From Actinoallomurus vinaceus (GTDB lineage Bacteria; Actinomycetota; Actinomycetes; Streptosporangiales; Streptosporangiaceae), in NCBI RefSeq assembly GCF_039542055.1, contig NZ_BAABHK010000001.1, forward strand, positions 62,001 through 126,000: 64,000 nt of DNA, in the 5' to 3' direction. The position numbers and the translations under genes are program-made. This document shows, one piece after another, positions 16,174 through 24,547 of the stretch. Each line of letters starts with the position of its first letter. Position 1 is the stretch's first letter. Under the pieces are notes generated by a model. It saw only the letters and a program-made list of their open reading frames with translations. It had not been told where the DNA came from and did no database searches.

Positions 16174-16612
16174 TCGCGTTCCCTTCACGCGGCCCCGACC
16201 CGCTGCGCCGGAGATCACTACCGACCTTGCATGAGCGCCTGACCGAGCGCAAGCGCGAGAGCCGGTCGCGTATGTGGCACCGGTGGCCGGTTCCCCGGGC
16301 GCCGGCATTCGCCACCCGGGCGAGGTCCCCGCCGCAATGGCCGCGCCCGCCGACGGGTATCCGGCCGTGGCTCGCCTGCTGCGCTCCGAATAGGGTCTGC
16401 GGTCCTAACGGGATATGGGTCCACAGGATCAATGCGATGCGCGGGACGGGGACTTCGGGTTCATACCGCTTCCGCGTAGGCGGCGATATCGTGTCGCGAC
16501 GGTAATCGCCGTTAAAGCGGGCCGATTGTGTGTTTCCTCGAACGAATCGGGTGATCTCCCGCCGGTCGAGCGTTTTCCCGGTCAGTCGGCCGGCACCCAT
16601 TGGGAGGAAATC
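16174..16612. other. Gene-free stretch between kinase and secreted peptidase
   Basis: No convincing gene is seen. It must hold the divergent promoters; I found no consensus -35/-10 pair or clear dyad. Reading frames crossing it lack ribosome sites and family motifs. Confidence 0.5.
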
Positions 16613-17596
16613 GTGAAGCGTCGGTGGATCGTCCCTGTCGGGCTCGCGGTCGGAGCCTCGACGCTCCTCTCCGTTCCCGCGGCGGAAGCGGCGAGCTGGG
16701 GAGCGCAGAGCAGCAGTGGCGTCAAATACGAGACGTGCACGAGTGCGCGCAGTTACAAGAACGTCGCCTACGTGACCTGCATCCAGCACTCGTCGGGCTT
16801 CAACAAAGCGCGCGTCGTGATCCGGGTTTCGGTATCGGCGAAGCGCTCCGTCAAGGGCAACCCTTATCTGAGGGTCATCGGCCGTTCGCACAATGTCAGC
16901 GCGCCGAGCTGTTCGGGAACTCTGGCGAAAGGCGCCAAGAAGCAGTGCGCGACGGCCTGGCTGAACGCGACGCGCATCGTCCAGTTCGGTGAGGGCACGA
17001 TCTGGATCTCGGGCAGCAGGCGGCCCGGGATACGCGTCCGGGGAATGCACTTCTGGGGCAAGAAGCAGGAGAACGCCGAGAAGTACTGCGGCCCGGCCTC
17101 GGTCCAGGCGGCCATCCACACGATGAAGGGCTCGGCCCCGTCCCAGTCGACGCTGGCGGGCAAGCTGAAGACCAACACGTACGGGTTCACGCCGCCGAAC
17201 AAGCTCGCTCCGGCGCTCAACGCCTACAAGCCGAGTGCGATCGCCTCGTACCACCTGTACGACTTCGGCTCGACCGGCCAGTCGACCGAGTACGCTTTCC
17301 GCCAGCTCTGGCGGTCGGTCGAGTCGGGCAACCCGGTGGTGTACCTCGTCGACCCGAGCAAGCTGCCCTGGTCGAGCGCGTCGGGCACCCGGGTGCGCCA
17401 CTACATCGAGTTGCACGGGTACTCGGCGGTCCAGGACACGGTCGACTCCAACGTCACCGGCGGGTGGAAGGTCGACCGTTTCCAGGCGTTCGACCCCGCG
17501 AGCGGCTCGGTGCACAACATCACGCCGATCCAGCTGCTGAACGCCTCGGTGGCCTCGGACTACATCGACGACGACATGGTCTTCGCCGCCAAGTAA
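16613..17596 (+). CDS. Secreted C39-like (papain-fold) peptidase domain protein
   Basis: A 327-residue protein with a Sec signal: basic KRR, then WIVPVGLAVGASTLLSV and a probable cleavage after AEA. The C-terminal half has the C39-like cysteine peptidase pattern: YCGPASVQAA with the catalytic Cys, HYIELHGY with the His, and FQAFDPASG with a possible Asp. The first 120 residues of the mature protein contain paired Cys and look like a separate binding domain. GTG 16613 follows GGGAGGAAATC. It is monocistronic with a strong terminator. Substrate unknown. Confidence 0.8.
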   Translation: MKRRWIVPVGLAVGASTLLSVPAAEAASWGAQSSSGVKYETCTSARSYKNVAYVTCIQHSSGFNKARVVIRVSVSAKRSVKGNPYLRVIGRSHNVSAPSCSGTLAKGAKKQCATAWLNATRIVQFGEGTIWISGSRRPGIRVRGMHFWGKKQENAEKYCGPASVQAAIHTMKGSAPSQSTLAGKLKTNTYGFTPPNKLAPALNAYKPSAIASYHLYDFGSTGQSTEYAFRQLWRSVESGNPVVYLVDPSKLPWSSASGTRVRHYIELHGYSAVQDTVDSNVTGGWKVDRFQAFDPASGSVHNITPIQLLNASVASDYIDDDMVFAAK

Positions 17597-17602
17597 CGGG
17601 TC

Positions 17603-17640
17603 GGCCCGTGGCCGCCGTGGTGTCACGGTGGCCACGGGCC
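17603..17640 (+). terminator. Terminator of the secreted C39-like peptidase gene
   Basis: An 11-bp perfect stem, GGCCCGTGGCC (17603-17613) with GGCCACGGGCC (17630-17640), starts six bases after the stop codon. Confidence 0.75.
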
Positions 17641-17650
17641 CTCGCCGGAG

Positions 17651-17700
17651 TGATCGCCGAGCATCTCCGGTGTCAGGACACCGATACCTCTCGGCGATCA
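17651..17700. repeat. 50-bp nested hairpin repeat, copy B
   Basis: Outer arms TGATCGCCGAG and CTCGGCGATCA with inner stem GGTGT/ACACC. Compared with copy A at 10199-10248 the inner stem has changed C to T on one side and G to A on the other, a compensatory pair. It lies between convergent genes, directly after a separate terminator. Confidence 0.7.
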
Positions 17701-17710
17701 ACCACCCTCG

Positions 17711-18223
17711 TCAGCGGTACGTCCACGGCTCCTGCCGGTGGCCGGCCGGGTTGCCCTCCCGGTAGGCCTGGTGCCGGTGGTGGCGTACGGCGGTACGCGA
17801 GACGCCGAGCAGCGGCGAGATGATCGCAACGCCGATCAGGAGGTAGAACGCCGCGGTCTCCACCTGGGTGAGGAGCTTCTCGTTGCCGAGGAACACCTGC
17901 AGGACGACGAGGACCATCGCGAGTGAGGCGATCCAGGTGAAGAACTGCGAGGCGCTCGGAGTGGTCGCCATCAGCAGGTGAAGGAGGCCGGTCGCGATCA
18001 GTGTGACCAGTGCCGCCGCGATCGGGAACGCGACCATCGCGTAGTCGGCGGACTGCCGCAATCCTCCGGGGCTGATCACGGGAGCCTGGAGCACGCGGTG
18101 CAGCACCAGCACCCCGACCAGCGCGACTCCGGCGGCGACCAGCGCCGTCGCCGCGCCGCCCGCCCAGAGCCGACCTGCGTCGGCGCGGGTCTGCTCGTCC
18201 CACGAATAGTCCGTCGAACTCAT
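17711..18223 (-). CDS. Four-TM membrane protein, DUF6069-like
   Basis: A 170-residue protein with four hydrophobic helices: LWAGGAATALVAAGVALVGV, YAMVAFPIAAALVTLIATGL, FFTWIASLAMVLVVLQVFL and AAFYLLIGVAIISPLLGV. The pattern with LLHLLMATTPSASQFFTWI resembles the DUF6069 family. Function is not known. It is downstream of an MFS gene on the same strand but 156 bases away, so probably separately transcribed. The tail is basic and cytoplasmic. Confidence 0.75.
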   Translation of the reverse strand: MSSTDYSWDEQTRADAGRLWAGGAATALVAAGVALVGVLVLHRVLQAPVISPGGLRQSADYAMVAFPIAAALVTLIATGLLHLLMATTPSASQFFTWIASLAMVLVVLQVFLGNEKLLTQVETAAFYLLIGVAIISPLLGVSRTAVRHHRHQAYREGNPAGHRQEPWTYR

Positions 18224-18379
18224 CGTTCACTCCTCGTCGGAGCGACGGCCGGGGGGCGGCCGCGCCCCTCGTCGGGGTCCGGGGAACCTCGCCAGGTTGT
18301 CGAAACGTCACGCTGCGTGTCAACACAGAAGGCTCTTCTCGGCACAATCCGCCCAAAAGTCACACTGGTAACGGCAAGA

Positions 18380-19468
18380 TCATGGGGTCCTCCGCCGTCG
18401 ACGCTTGTCTTCACGGCGTCCCGCGGACCGTACCGCCAGGGCCACGACCAGGATCGGGACGGCGGCCAGGGCGAACAGGCTCCCCGGGCCCATCCAGGTG
18501 GAGCCGAGCGCGTACGCGGCGTAGGTCAGCACGGCGACGATCTCCGAGCCGAAGCCGGCGACCGAGGTGACCGTGGCACGGGACTCGTCGCCGATCTGCT
18601 CTTGTAGGCGCGCGTCGGCGTTGCTCATCGCCCATTCGAAGACGCCGAAGGCGAGGGCGACGGGCAGCAGCCCCGCCGCCCGGCCGCTCGCCGCGCCGGC
18701 GGCCAGGCATCCGGCGGCGAGGACCAGCAGGCCGGCCGTCCACCGCGTGCCGCGTCCGGCGAGCCAGCCGCCCGCCGTCATCCCCGCCGTCACCAGCAGG
18801 ACGAGGAGCGGGACGACGGAGGCCGGGGCGCCGGTCGACCCGGCGAGCAGCGGGACGTACTCGTCGAGGGCGCCGGCGGTTCCCATCAGCACCGAGACGA
18901 TCAGCAGCGACCGGCGGACCGCGGGCGTACGGCGGACCTCGGCGAGGCCGGCGCGGAGCACCTCCCGATACCCGGGGCCGCGCTCGGTGCGGCCCCGCGA
19001 GCCGGGCAGCGAGCGGGCGGCCGTCGCGCAGAGCAGGCAGGCGGCGACGCTCGCGATCCCCGCGGCGCGGTGGCCGCCCAGGGCGACGACCGGCCCGGCC
19101 AGGCCGGTCGCGGCCATGACCGCCAGCATGCCCATGGCGTGCGTACGGCCGAGGATCCGCGGAAAGGCGTCGGCCGCGCCGTGGCGCGTGAGTTCCTCGT
19201 ACACGAGGGCCTGCAGCGTCCCCGAGCGCAACGCGCCGCCCGCGCCCCAGAGCACGAAGCCGAGCGCGAAGGAGAGGTACGACGGGGCGAAGGTCCACAA
19301 CGCGAAGCCCGTACCGGTGAGGAGCGGGGCGATCGTGAGCAGTGACCTGCGGGAGAAGACGTCGGCCCACAGGCCCGCCGGGATCTCCAGGACGAACGAG
19401 GTCACCGACCAGATGACGAACAGCGACGAGATCGCGGCGGGAGACAGCCCGGCCTTGGCGAACAGCAC
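18380..19468 (-). CDS. MFS transporter whose expected start codon is missing
   Basis: A 12-TM-type MFS protein: GLWADVFSRRSLLTI in loop 2-3 is motif A, and twelve helices can be traced. The first conventional in-frame start is GTG 19468, which removes most of TM1. The frame stays open upstream to a TGA at 19553-19555, and 19469-19534 encodes RRLYAYAFLEDFVLLYPVYA, a convincing TM1. At 19532-19534 an ATC stands where an ATG would be expected. The gene may use a rare start, be truncated, or have lost its start by point mutation. Substrate unknown. Confidence 0.7.
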   Translation of the reverse strand: MLFAKAGLSPAAISSLFVIWSVTSFVLEIPAGLWADVFSRRSLLTIAPLLTGTGFALWTFAPSYLSFALGFVLWGAGGALRSGTLQALVYEELTRHGAADAFPRILGRTHAMGMLAVMAATGLAGPVVALGGHRAAGIASVAACLLCATAARSLPGSRGRTERGPGYREVLRAGLAEVRRTPAVRRSLLIVSVLMGTAGALDEYVPLLAGSTGAPASVVPLLVLLVTAGMTAGGWLAGRGTRWTAGLLVLAAGCLAAGAASGRAAGLLPVALAFGVFEWAMSNADARLQEQIGDESRATVTSVAGFGSEIVAVLTYAAYALGSTWMGPGSLFALAAVPILVVALAVRSAGRREDKRRRRRTP

Positions 19469-19670
19469 CGCGTAGACCGGATACAGGAGGACGAAGTCCT
19501 CGAGGAACGCGTAGGCGTACAGCCGGCGCGCGATTCTCGACTCAGGTGAAGATCAATGTCGTCGTCGCATGGCCGTAGCGTACGACAGCGTCGTCCGCGC
19601 GGCCATCGGGTTTACGCGCGCCGCGACCGTAGATATCGGGCACATTATTGACGACGATCAGAGGAACGCC

Positions 19671-19689
19671 TAAGGTTAGTTTGACCTTT
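19671..19689. promoter_or_regulatory. Iron-box-like (DtxR/IdeR) sequence
   Basis: TAAGGTTAGTTTGACCTTT matches the consensus TTAGGTTAGGCTAACCTAA at 13 of 19 positions by eye, with the two conserved GGTTAG and ACCT cores kept. It lies between the MFS gene and the AcoR-like regulator. The match is only moderate. Confidence 0.35.
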
Positions 19690-19710
19690 CGAATCGCAGG
19701 TGAGTCGGCG

Positions 19711-19773
19711 ATGAACCTGGACGACGAGCGCCGCGTATCCCCCGAGCCTTGGACGCTCACCCCGCGGGGATGA
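19711..19773 (+). CDS. Possible 20-residue leader peptide
   Basis: ATG 19711 follows AGGTGAG by eight bases and encodes MNLDDERRVSPEPWTLTPRG, ending at TGA 19771-19773, four bases before the ATG of the AcoR-like regulator. It could be a translational leader for that gene. It has no known family and may be chance. Confidence 0.3.
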   Translation: MNLDDERRVSPEPWTLTPRG

Positions 19774-19777
19774 CGGT

Positions 19778-21490
19778 ATGGGACGCCCCGATGCCCGCGC
19801 GCCGCGGCGGGCCGCCGTGGCGGCCGACGACCGCGGATTCACGACGATGTTCCCCGAGGCAGAGCGGCTGCGCCCGGAGATAGCGCAGTCGTGGCGGCGC
19901 TCGTCGCTGTCCGGGCTCCGGCCGGACGCGCCGGCCGACCGGTTCACCGTCCTCGACGTCGACCTCCGCAGCAGGCTACTCGTGGCGGCCACGCCGGTAC
20001 TCGACGCGATGGCCGAGGAACTGGCCGGAACCGGCTTCTTCGTCGCCCTCGTCGACCAGGAGTCGCGGGTGGCCGCGCTGCGGTTCGGCGAGCCGTCCGT
20101 GCGGGCGACGATGGAGGGGCTCGGCGCCGCCGTGGGGCGCTCGTTCCGCGAGGAGACCACGGGCACGAACTCCATCGCCACCGCCTTCGAACTCCGCCAG
20201 GGCATCGCCGTACGCGGCCGGGAGCACTACCTCGAGGCGTTCAAGCGGCTGAGCTGTTACGGACATCCGCTGATCGACCCGGCGAGCCGGCGGATGATCG
20301 GCGTCCTCGACATCACCTGCCAGACCAAGGACGACAGCCCACTGCTCGCCCCGTTCCTCCTGCGCGCCGTACGGGACATCGAGCGCCGCCTGCTGAACGG
20401 CGCGCGGGAGGCCGAACGCCGCATGCTGGCCGCGTTCCAGGCGGCCGCGCTGCACAAGCCCCACCCGGTGCTGATGCTCGGCAACGGCATCGTGCTGGCG
20501 AACCCGGCGGCGATCGAGACGCTGGACGGCGCCGACCACGCGCTGCTGTTCGGCCTGGCCGCCGACGGGCCGTCCGGCCGGCCGGCGACGCGGGAGCTGG
20601 CGCTGTCCTCCGGGCGTACGGCCCGGGTCGCCTGGTCGCGTGACGGCGACAGCGGGGGAACGCTGTTCGAGCTGTCCTTCCCCGATGACGGCGGGGAGCA
20701 CGTGCCGCGTTCGGCGCCGCGCCGCGACCGGTCGGACCGGGAGCTCGAACGCCACCGTGAGCGACGGCTGCCCGTGCTCGTCCGCGGTGAGCCGGGCTCG
20801 GGACGCAGCACCGCCCTCCGGTCGCTGGCGGGACCCGCCGCACCGGCCGTCCTGGACGCCGCCGACATCGATCGGCGCGGCGAGCGCGCCTGGCTGGCCG
20901 ACCTGGAGCGCCTGGCGGGCGAGCACGACGGGCTGGTCGCGATCGAGGCCGTGGAGCTGCTGCCGGAGCCCGTCGCCGCGAAGGCGGCCCGCCTGTTGCG
21001 CACCGCCAGGGCGTGGTTCGCCCTGACCGCGTCGTCCGCGGCCGAACTGGGCGGCGAGCGAGCCGCCCTCGCGGCGCACTGCATCGCGCGCGTGGATCTG
21101 CCGCCGCTGCGCGCTCGGCGCGACGAACTCCCCGAACTGGCCCGGGTGATCCTGGCCCGGCACACGGGAGGGAGACTGCGGCTGACGCCGACGGCCCTGG
21201 AGGTCCTCGCCGGTCACTCCTGGCCGGGCAACCTCCGGGAGCTGGAGGAGGTCCTCCGGGACGTCGCCGCGCGGCGCTCCACCGGGGACGTCACCGTACG
21301 GGACCTGCCGCCCGCCTATCAGGGCAGCCGCCGGTCACGCCGGCTGACCCCGCTGGAGCAGGCCGAACACGACGCGATCGTCGCGGCGCTGCGGGCCGGC
21401 GAGGGCAACAAGGCGCACGCGGCCCGGCAGCTCGGCATCAGCCGGACGACGCTCTACAACCGGATCCGCGCACTCGGCGTCGCGCTCTGA
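19778..21490 (+). CDS. AcoR-like GAF/Fis-type transcriptional regulator
   Basis: A 570-residue regulator. The N-terminal domain is a GAF-like sensor of the AcoR family (PEIAQSWRRSSLSGLRP, SFREETTGTNSIATA, FKRLSCYGHPLIDP). The centre resembles a sigma-54 activator AAA domain but is degenerate: GEPGSGRST is an altered Walker A and the sigma-54 contact loop GAFTGA is absent. The C-terminus is a Fis-type helix-turn-helix (KAHAARQLGISRTTLYNRIR). Such proteins in actinomycetes act without sigma-54, often on alcohol/aldehyde dehydrogenase genes, which lie downstream here on the opposite strand. Confidence 0.85.
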   Translation: MGRPDARAPRRAAVAADDRGFTTMFPEAERLRPEIAQSWRRSSLSGLRPDAPADRFTVLDVDLRSRLLVAATPVLDAMAEELAGTGFFVALVDQESRVAALRFGEPSVRATMEGLGAAVGRSFREETTGTNSIATAFELRQGIAVRGREHYLEAFKRLSCYGHPLIDPASRRMIGVLDITCQTKDDSPLLAPFLLRAVRDIERRLLNGAREAERRMLAAFQAAALHKPHPVLMLGNGIVLANPAAIETLDGADHALLFGLAADGPSGRPATRELALSSGRTARVAWSRDGDSGGTLFELSFPDDGGEHVPRSAPRRDRSDRELERHRERRLPVLVRGEPGSGRSTALRSLAGPAAPAVLDAADIDRRGERAWLADLERLAGEHDGLVAIEAVELLPEPVAAKAARLLRTARAWFALTASSAAELGGERAALAAHCIARVDLPPLRARRDELPELARVILARHTGGRLRLTPTALEVLAGHSWPGNLRELEEVLRDVAARRSTGDVTVRDLPPAYQGSRRSRRLTPLEQAEHDAIVAALRAGEGNKAHAARQLGISRTTLYNRIRALGVAL

Positions 21491-21558
21491 ACGCCTCGGC
21501 CGGAGTGATGAACGGCCCGGCGGGGGTGACTTCCCTTACTCGGCAATGGAGATCACGG

Positions 21559-21807
21559 TTACCGGACCTCCAGGACGATCTTGCCGTCGACGCGCTGGCC
21601 GGTGAGGCGTTCGGTGGCCTTGCCGACCTCGGTCCAGGGCAGCACGTCGTCGATCGGGGAACGCAGCCGACCCTGGCTCACGAGGCCCACGAGCCGGGCC
21701 AGCATCGGACCGCAGTCGGTGCCGGCGGCCATGAAGCTGCCGAGCCACAGCCCCTGCAGGCGAGCACCGGGCGTGTGGTAGAAGTCCACGGGGTCGAAGC
21801 CGGCCCC
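21559..21807 (-). pseudogene. C-terminal fragment of a zinc-type dehydrogenase/quinone oxidoreductase
   Basis: The frame ending at the TAA at 21559-21561 encodes about 82 residues typical of the end of an MDR-family oxidoreductase: DPVDFYHTPGARLQGLWLG, then PIDDVLPWTEVGKATERL and VDGKIVLEVR. No start, GroES-like domain or nucleotide-binding motif precedes it; the frame runs into the 3' end of the intact alcohol dehydrogenase. It is a remnant of a second dehydrogenase once in this cluster. Confidence 0.7.
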
Positions 21808-21842
21808 GCGATCGAGGCGGTGACCCCGCCAAGAGTGCGTCG

Positions 21843-22940
21843 TCACATCAGGACGACGGGCTTGACCGTGACGCCCTTCTCGGAGTCCTCGGCGGCGCGG
21901 TTGATCTCCTCGAACGGGTACGTCCGGATCAGCCGGTCGAACGGGAACCGGCCGCGTCCGTACAGGTCGATGAGCTGCGGGATGAACAGCCTGGGGACGC
22001 TGCCGCCTTCGACGATGCCCCGCACGGACTTGTCGAACAGCAGTGCCGACATGTCCAGCGACACCTCGGTGCCCATCGGGGCGGCGCCGATGACCCCGCA
22101 GGTGCCGCCGAAGTTCAGGACGTCGACGGCCGTGCGCAGCACCGCCGGACTGGCCGTGGTCTCCACCGTGAAGTCGGCGCCGCCCCCGGTGATCTCCATG
22201 ATCTGCTCGACGAGTCCGTCGGCCGCGCCGTGGAGGCCGTGCGTGGCGCCGAGCTCGGCGGCGAGCGCCAGCCGCTCGGGGACCAGGTCCACCGCGACGA
22301 TCGGGCCGCAGTGCGCGACGTCGGCCGCCATGATCGCGCTCAGCCCGACCCCGCCGGCGCCGAAGACGACGATGGAGCTGCCGGGCGACGGGGCGAGCGA
22401 GTTCAGCACCGCGCCCGCTCCTGTCTGGACGCCGCAGCCGAGCGGAGCGGCGAGCTCCAGCGGCAGGTCCCTGGGCAGCGGCACCACCGCGTGCTCGGGC
22501 GCCAGCGCGTAGGTGCTGAACGACGACTGGCCGAAGAAGTTCGCGTTGATCGGCGAGCCGTCGCCCAGACGTACGGTCGCGGAGCCGTCGGCGCGGCGGC
22601 CGCCGAAGTTCCGGGGGAAGAAGTCCGTGCAGTACGAGGGCCGCCCGCGCAGGCAGTTGCGGCAGGTCCGGCAGAAGTTGAAGGACATCGCGACCCGGTC
22701 GCCGGGCCGTACGGAGATGACGTCGGAGCCGACCTGCTCCACGATGCCCGCGCCTTCGTGGCCGAGCACGACCGGGGGCTCCGGCGGATACCACTGGTCC
22801 CGGACGATGAGGTCGGTGTGGCAGATCCCGGAGGCCACGACCCGGACGACGACCTCATCCGGCCGTGGCTCGTCGAGGACGACCTCGCGCAGCTGGAACG
22901 GTGAGCCCTTGCCGGGCATCACGGCTGCGGTGGCGTACAT
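21843..22940 (-). CDS. Zinc-dependent NAD alcohol dehydrogenase (aryl/benzyl-alcohol type)
   Basis: A 365-residue class III/benzyl-type ADH. Catalytic zinc ligands are seen in SGICHTDL and GHEGAG, the structural zinc in CRTCRNCLRGRPSYC, and the NAD Rossmann motif in VFGAGGVGLSAIM. The ATG at 22938-22940 follows GGGGG. It begins 11 bases after the ALDH stop, so alcohol would be oxidised to aldehyde here and to acid by ALDH. The AcoR-like regulator nearby is the likely activator. Confidence 0.9.
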   Translation of the reverse strand: MYATAAVMPGKGSPFQLREVVLDEPRPDEVVVRVVASGICHTDLIVRDQWYPPEPPVVLGHEGAGIVEQVGSDVISVRPGDRVAMSFNFCRTCRNCLRGRPSYCTDFFPRNFGGRRADGSATVRLGDGSPINANFFGQSSFSTYALAPEHAVVPLPRDLPLELAAPLGCGVQTGAGAVLNSLAPSPGSSIVVFGAGGVGLSAIMAADVAHCGPIVAVDLVPERLALAAELGATHGLHGAADGLVEQIMEITGGGADFTVETTASPAVLRTAVDVLNFGGTCGVIGAAPMGTEVSLDMSALLFDKSVRGIVEGGSVPRLFIPQLIDLYGRGRFPFDRLIRTYPFEEINRAAEDSEKGVTVKPVVLM

Positions 22941-22951
22941 GACATTGCCCC

Positions 22952-24397
22952 CTATCCCGCCAGGTAGACGGACTTGAGCTGCTGGTAGGCGGTGAGCCCT
23001 TCCGGGCCGAGTTCGCGGCCGATGCCGCTGTCCTTGACGCCGCCGAACGGCGCCACCGGCTCGGGCAGGTAACCGTTGACGCCGATGGTCCCGGTCCGGA
23101 CCCGCGCGGCGACCGCGACGCCCCGGTCGGGGTCGGAGGTCCACACCGAGCCGCCGAGGCCGTAGTCGGAGTCGTTGGCGATCGCCACGGCCTCGTCGAC
23201 GTCGGCGTACGGGGTGATCGCCAGCACCGGGCCGAAGATCTCCTCCTGGGCGATCGTGGCGCGGTTGTCGACGTCGGCGAACACCGTCGGCTCGACGAAC
23301 CATCCCCGGTCGCGGCCGGCCGGCCGCCCGCCGCCCGCGGTGAGCCGGGCGCCGTCGCTGCGGCCCTTGGCGATGTAGGACTCCACCCGGTCGCGCTGCC
23401 GGGCGCTGACCATCGGGCCGATCTGCGTCTCCGGGTCGAGGGAGTCGCCGACCCGCAGGGCCCTGGCCAACTCGGTGACGGTGTCCACGACCTGGTCATA
23501 CCTGCTGCGCGGGGCGAGGACACGCGTGCCGAGATAACAGGTCTGGCCGTTGTTGAGCAGGCACGCCCCGAACAGCTCCCGCAGGTGCCCGTCGAGGTCG
23601 GCGTCGTCCAGCACGATCGCCGCGGACTTGCCGCCGAGTTCGAGCGTGACCGGCCGCAGCAGCCGGCCGCAGGTCTCGGCGATCGACCGGCCGGCCGCCG
23701 TCGACCCGGTGAAGGCGACCTTGTCGACGCCCGGGTGCGCCACCAGGTGGGCGCCCAGCTCCCGCCCGCCCGTGACGATGTTGACGACGCCGGGCGGGAG
23801 CTGCGCGTGGATCACCGCCTGCGCCAGCAGGTAGGCGTCGAGCACGGTCTCCGGAGACGGTTTGATCACCATGGCGCATCCGGCGGCGAGCGCCGGCGCG
23901 ATCTTGAAGGATGCGAGCGTCTGCGGATAGTTCCACGGCACGATCGCCGCCACGACCCCGATCGGCTCCCGCCGGACCAGTGCGGACCCGCCGAGCAGCC
24001 CCGTCCGGGTCTCCTGCGTGGGGGTCCGCCGGATCAGGTCGGCGTAGTAACGGAGCACCAGGGCGGGCATGCCCGCCTCGATCTGCCGGGCGATCGCGAT
24101 CGGCATGCCGTTCTGGCCGCTCACCCGGGCGGCCATGTCCTCCGCCCGCGTGTCGAGCGCGTCGGCGAGGCGCTCCATGGCCTCGGCCCGCGCCTCGGGC
24201 GGCCACGCGGCCCAGCCCGACGGGTCCTCGAACGCCCGGCGCGCCGCGGCCACCGCGTCGTCGGCGTCGGCCTCGACGGCCTCGGGGACGTCCCCGATCT
24301 CGTCCTCGCTGTTGGGGGACCGGACGACGATCCGCCCGGTGCCGTGAGGCTCGGCCCATTCGCCGCCGATGAACAGGGAGTCGTATCGCAGTCGCAT
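22952..24397 (-). CDS. Aldehyde dehydrogenase (NAD(P)+)
   Basis: A 481-residue ALDH of usual length. Motifs: PWNYPQTLASFKIAPALAAG, the cofactor site FTGSTAAGRSIAE, the general base Glu in LELGGKS, and the catalytic Cys in NNGQTCYLG. ATG 24397 follows GGAGGACGCC. First gene of the ADH/ALDH operon; a TGTCCA-N5-TGGACA dyad lies 97 bases upstream. It would convert the ADH product to a carboxylate. Substrate is not clear. Confidence 0.93.
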   Translation of the reverse strand: MRLRYDSLFIGGEWAEPHGTGRIVVRSPNSEDEIGDVPEAVEADADDAVAAARRAFEDPSGWAAWPPEARAEAMERLADALDTRAEDMAARVSGQNGMPIAIARQIEAGMPALVLRYYADLIRRTPTQETRTGLLGGSALVRREPIGVVAAIVPWNYPQTLASFKIAPALAAGCAMVIKPSPETVLDAYLLAQAVIHAQLPPGVVNIVTGGRELGAHLVAHPGVDKVAFTGSTAAGRSIAETCGRLLRPVTLELGGKSAAIVLDDADLDGHLRELFGACLLNNGQTCYLGTRVLAPRSRYDQVVDTVTELARALRVGDSLDPETQIGPMVSARQRDRVESYIAKGRSDGARLTAGGGRPAGRDRGWFVEPTVFADVDNRATIAQEEIFGPVLAITPYADVDEAVAIANDSDYGLGGSVWTSDPDRGVAVAARVRTGTIGVNGYLPEPVAPFGGVKDSGIGRELGPEGLTAYQQLKSVYLAG

Positions 24398-24493
24398 GGC
24401 GTCCTCCGTTTCGCCGGGAGAGGCCGGGCCGTCGGTGACGGCCCGGCCGGCTTCCGCCCGAAGCCATGGTCAGGCCGTCGGCGGCCCGCTAAC

Positions 24494-24510
24494 TGTCCAA
24501 TTTCTGGACA
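24494..24510. promoter_or_regulatory. Inverted repeat TGTCCA-N5-TGGACA, candidate AcoR-family operator
   Basis: Perfect 6-bp arms at 24494-24499 and 24505-24510 lie in the divergent intergenic region between ALDH and the gene at 24548. Short inverted repeats with a five-base spacer suit Fis-type dimers, so the AcoR-like regulator at 19778 is the leading candidate to bind it. Confidence 0.5.
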
Positions 24511-24547
24511 CCGCCGCACCCGGTCGCGTCAGGGGAGAATGCCGGTC

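Noticed and set aside
15740..17701. A 653-codon reverse frame across the kinase and peptidase genes
   Set aside because: It overlaps two genes with catalytic motifs, spans the hairpin repeat and has no family motif.
18318..18323. TTGACA on the reverse strand before the DUF6069-like gene
   Set aside because: No acceptable -10 element is found at a 16-18-bp spacing.
19542..19760. Reverse-strand 72-codon ORF ahead of the MFS gene
   Set aside because: No ribosome site, no family and it crosses the control region; parts look protein-like but the evidence is too thin.
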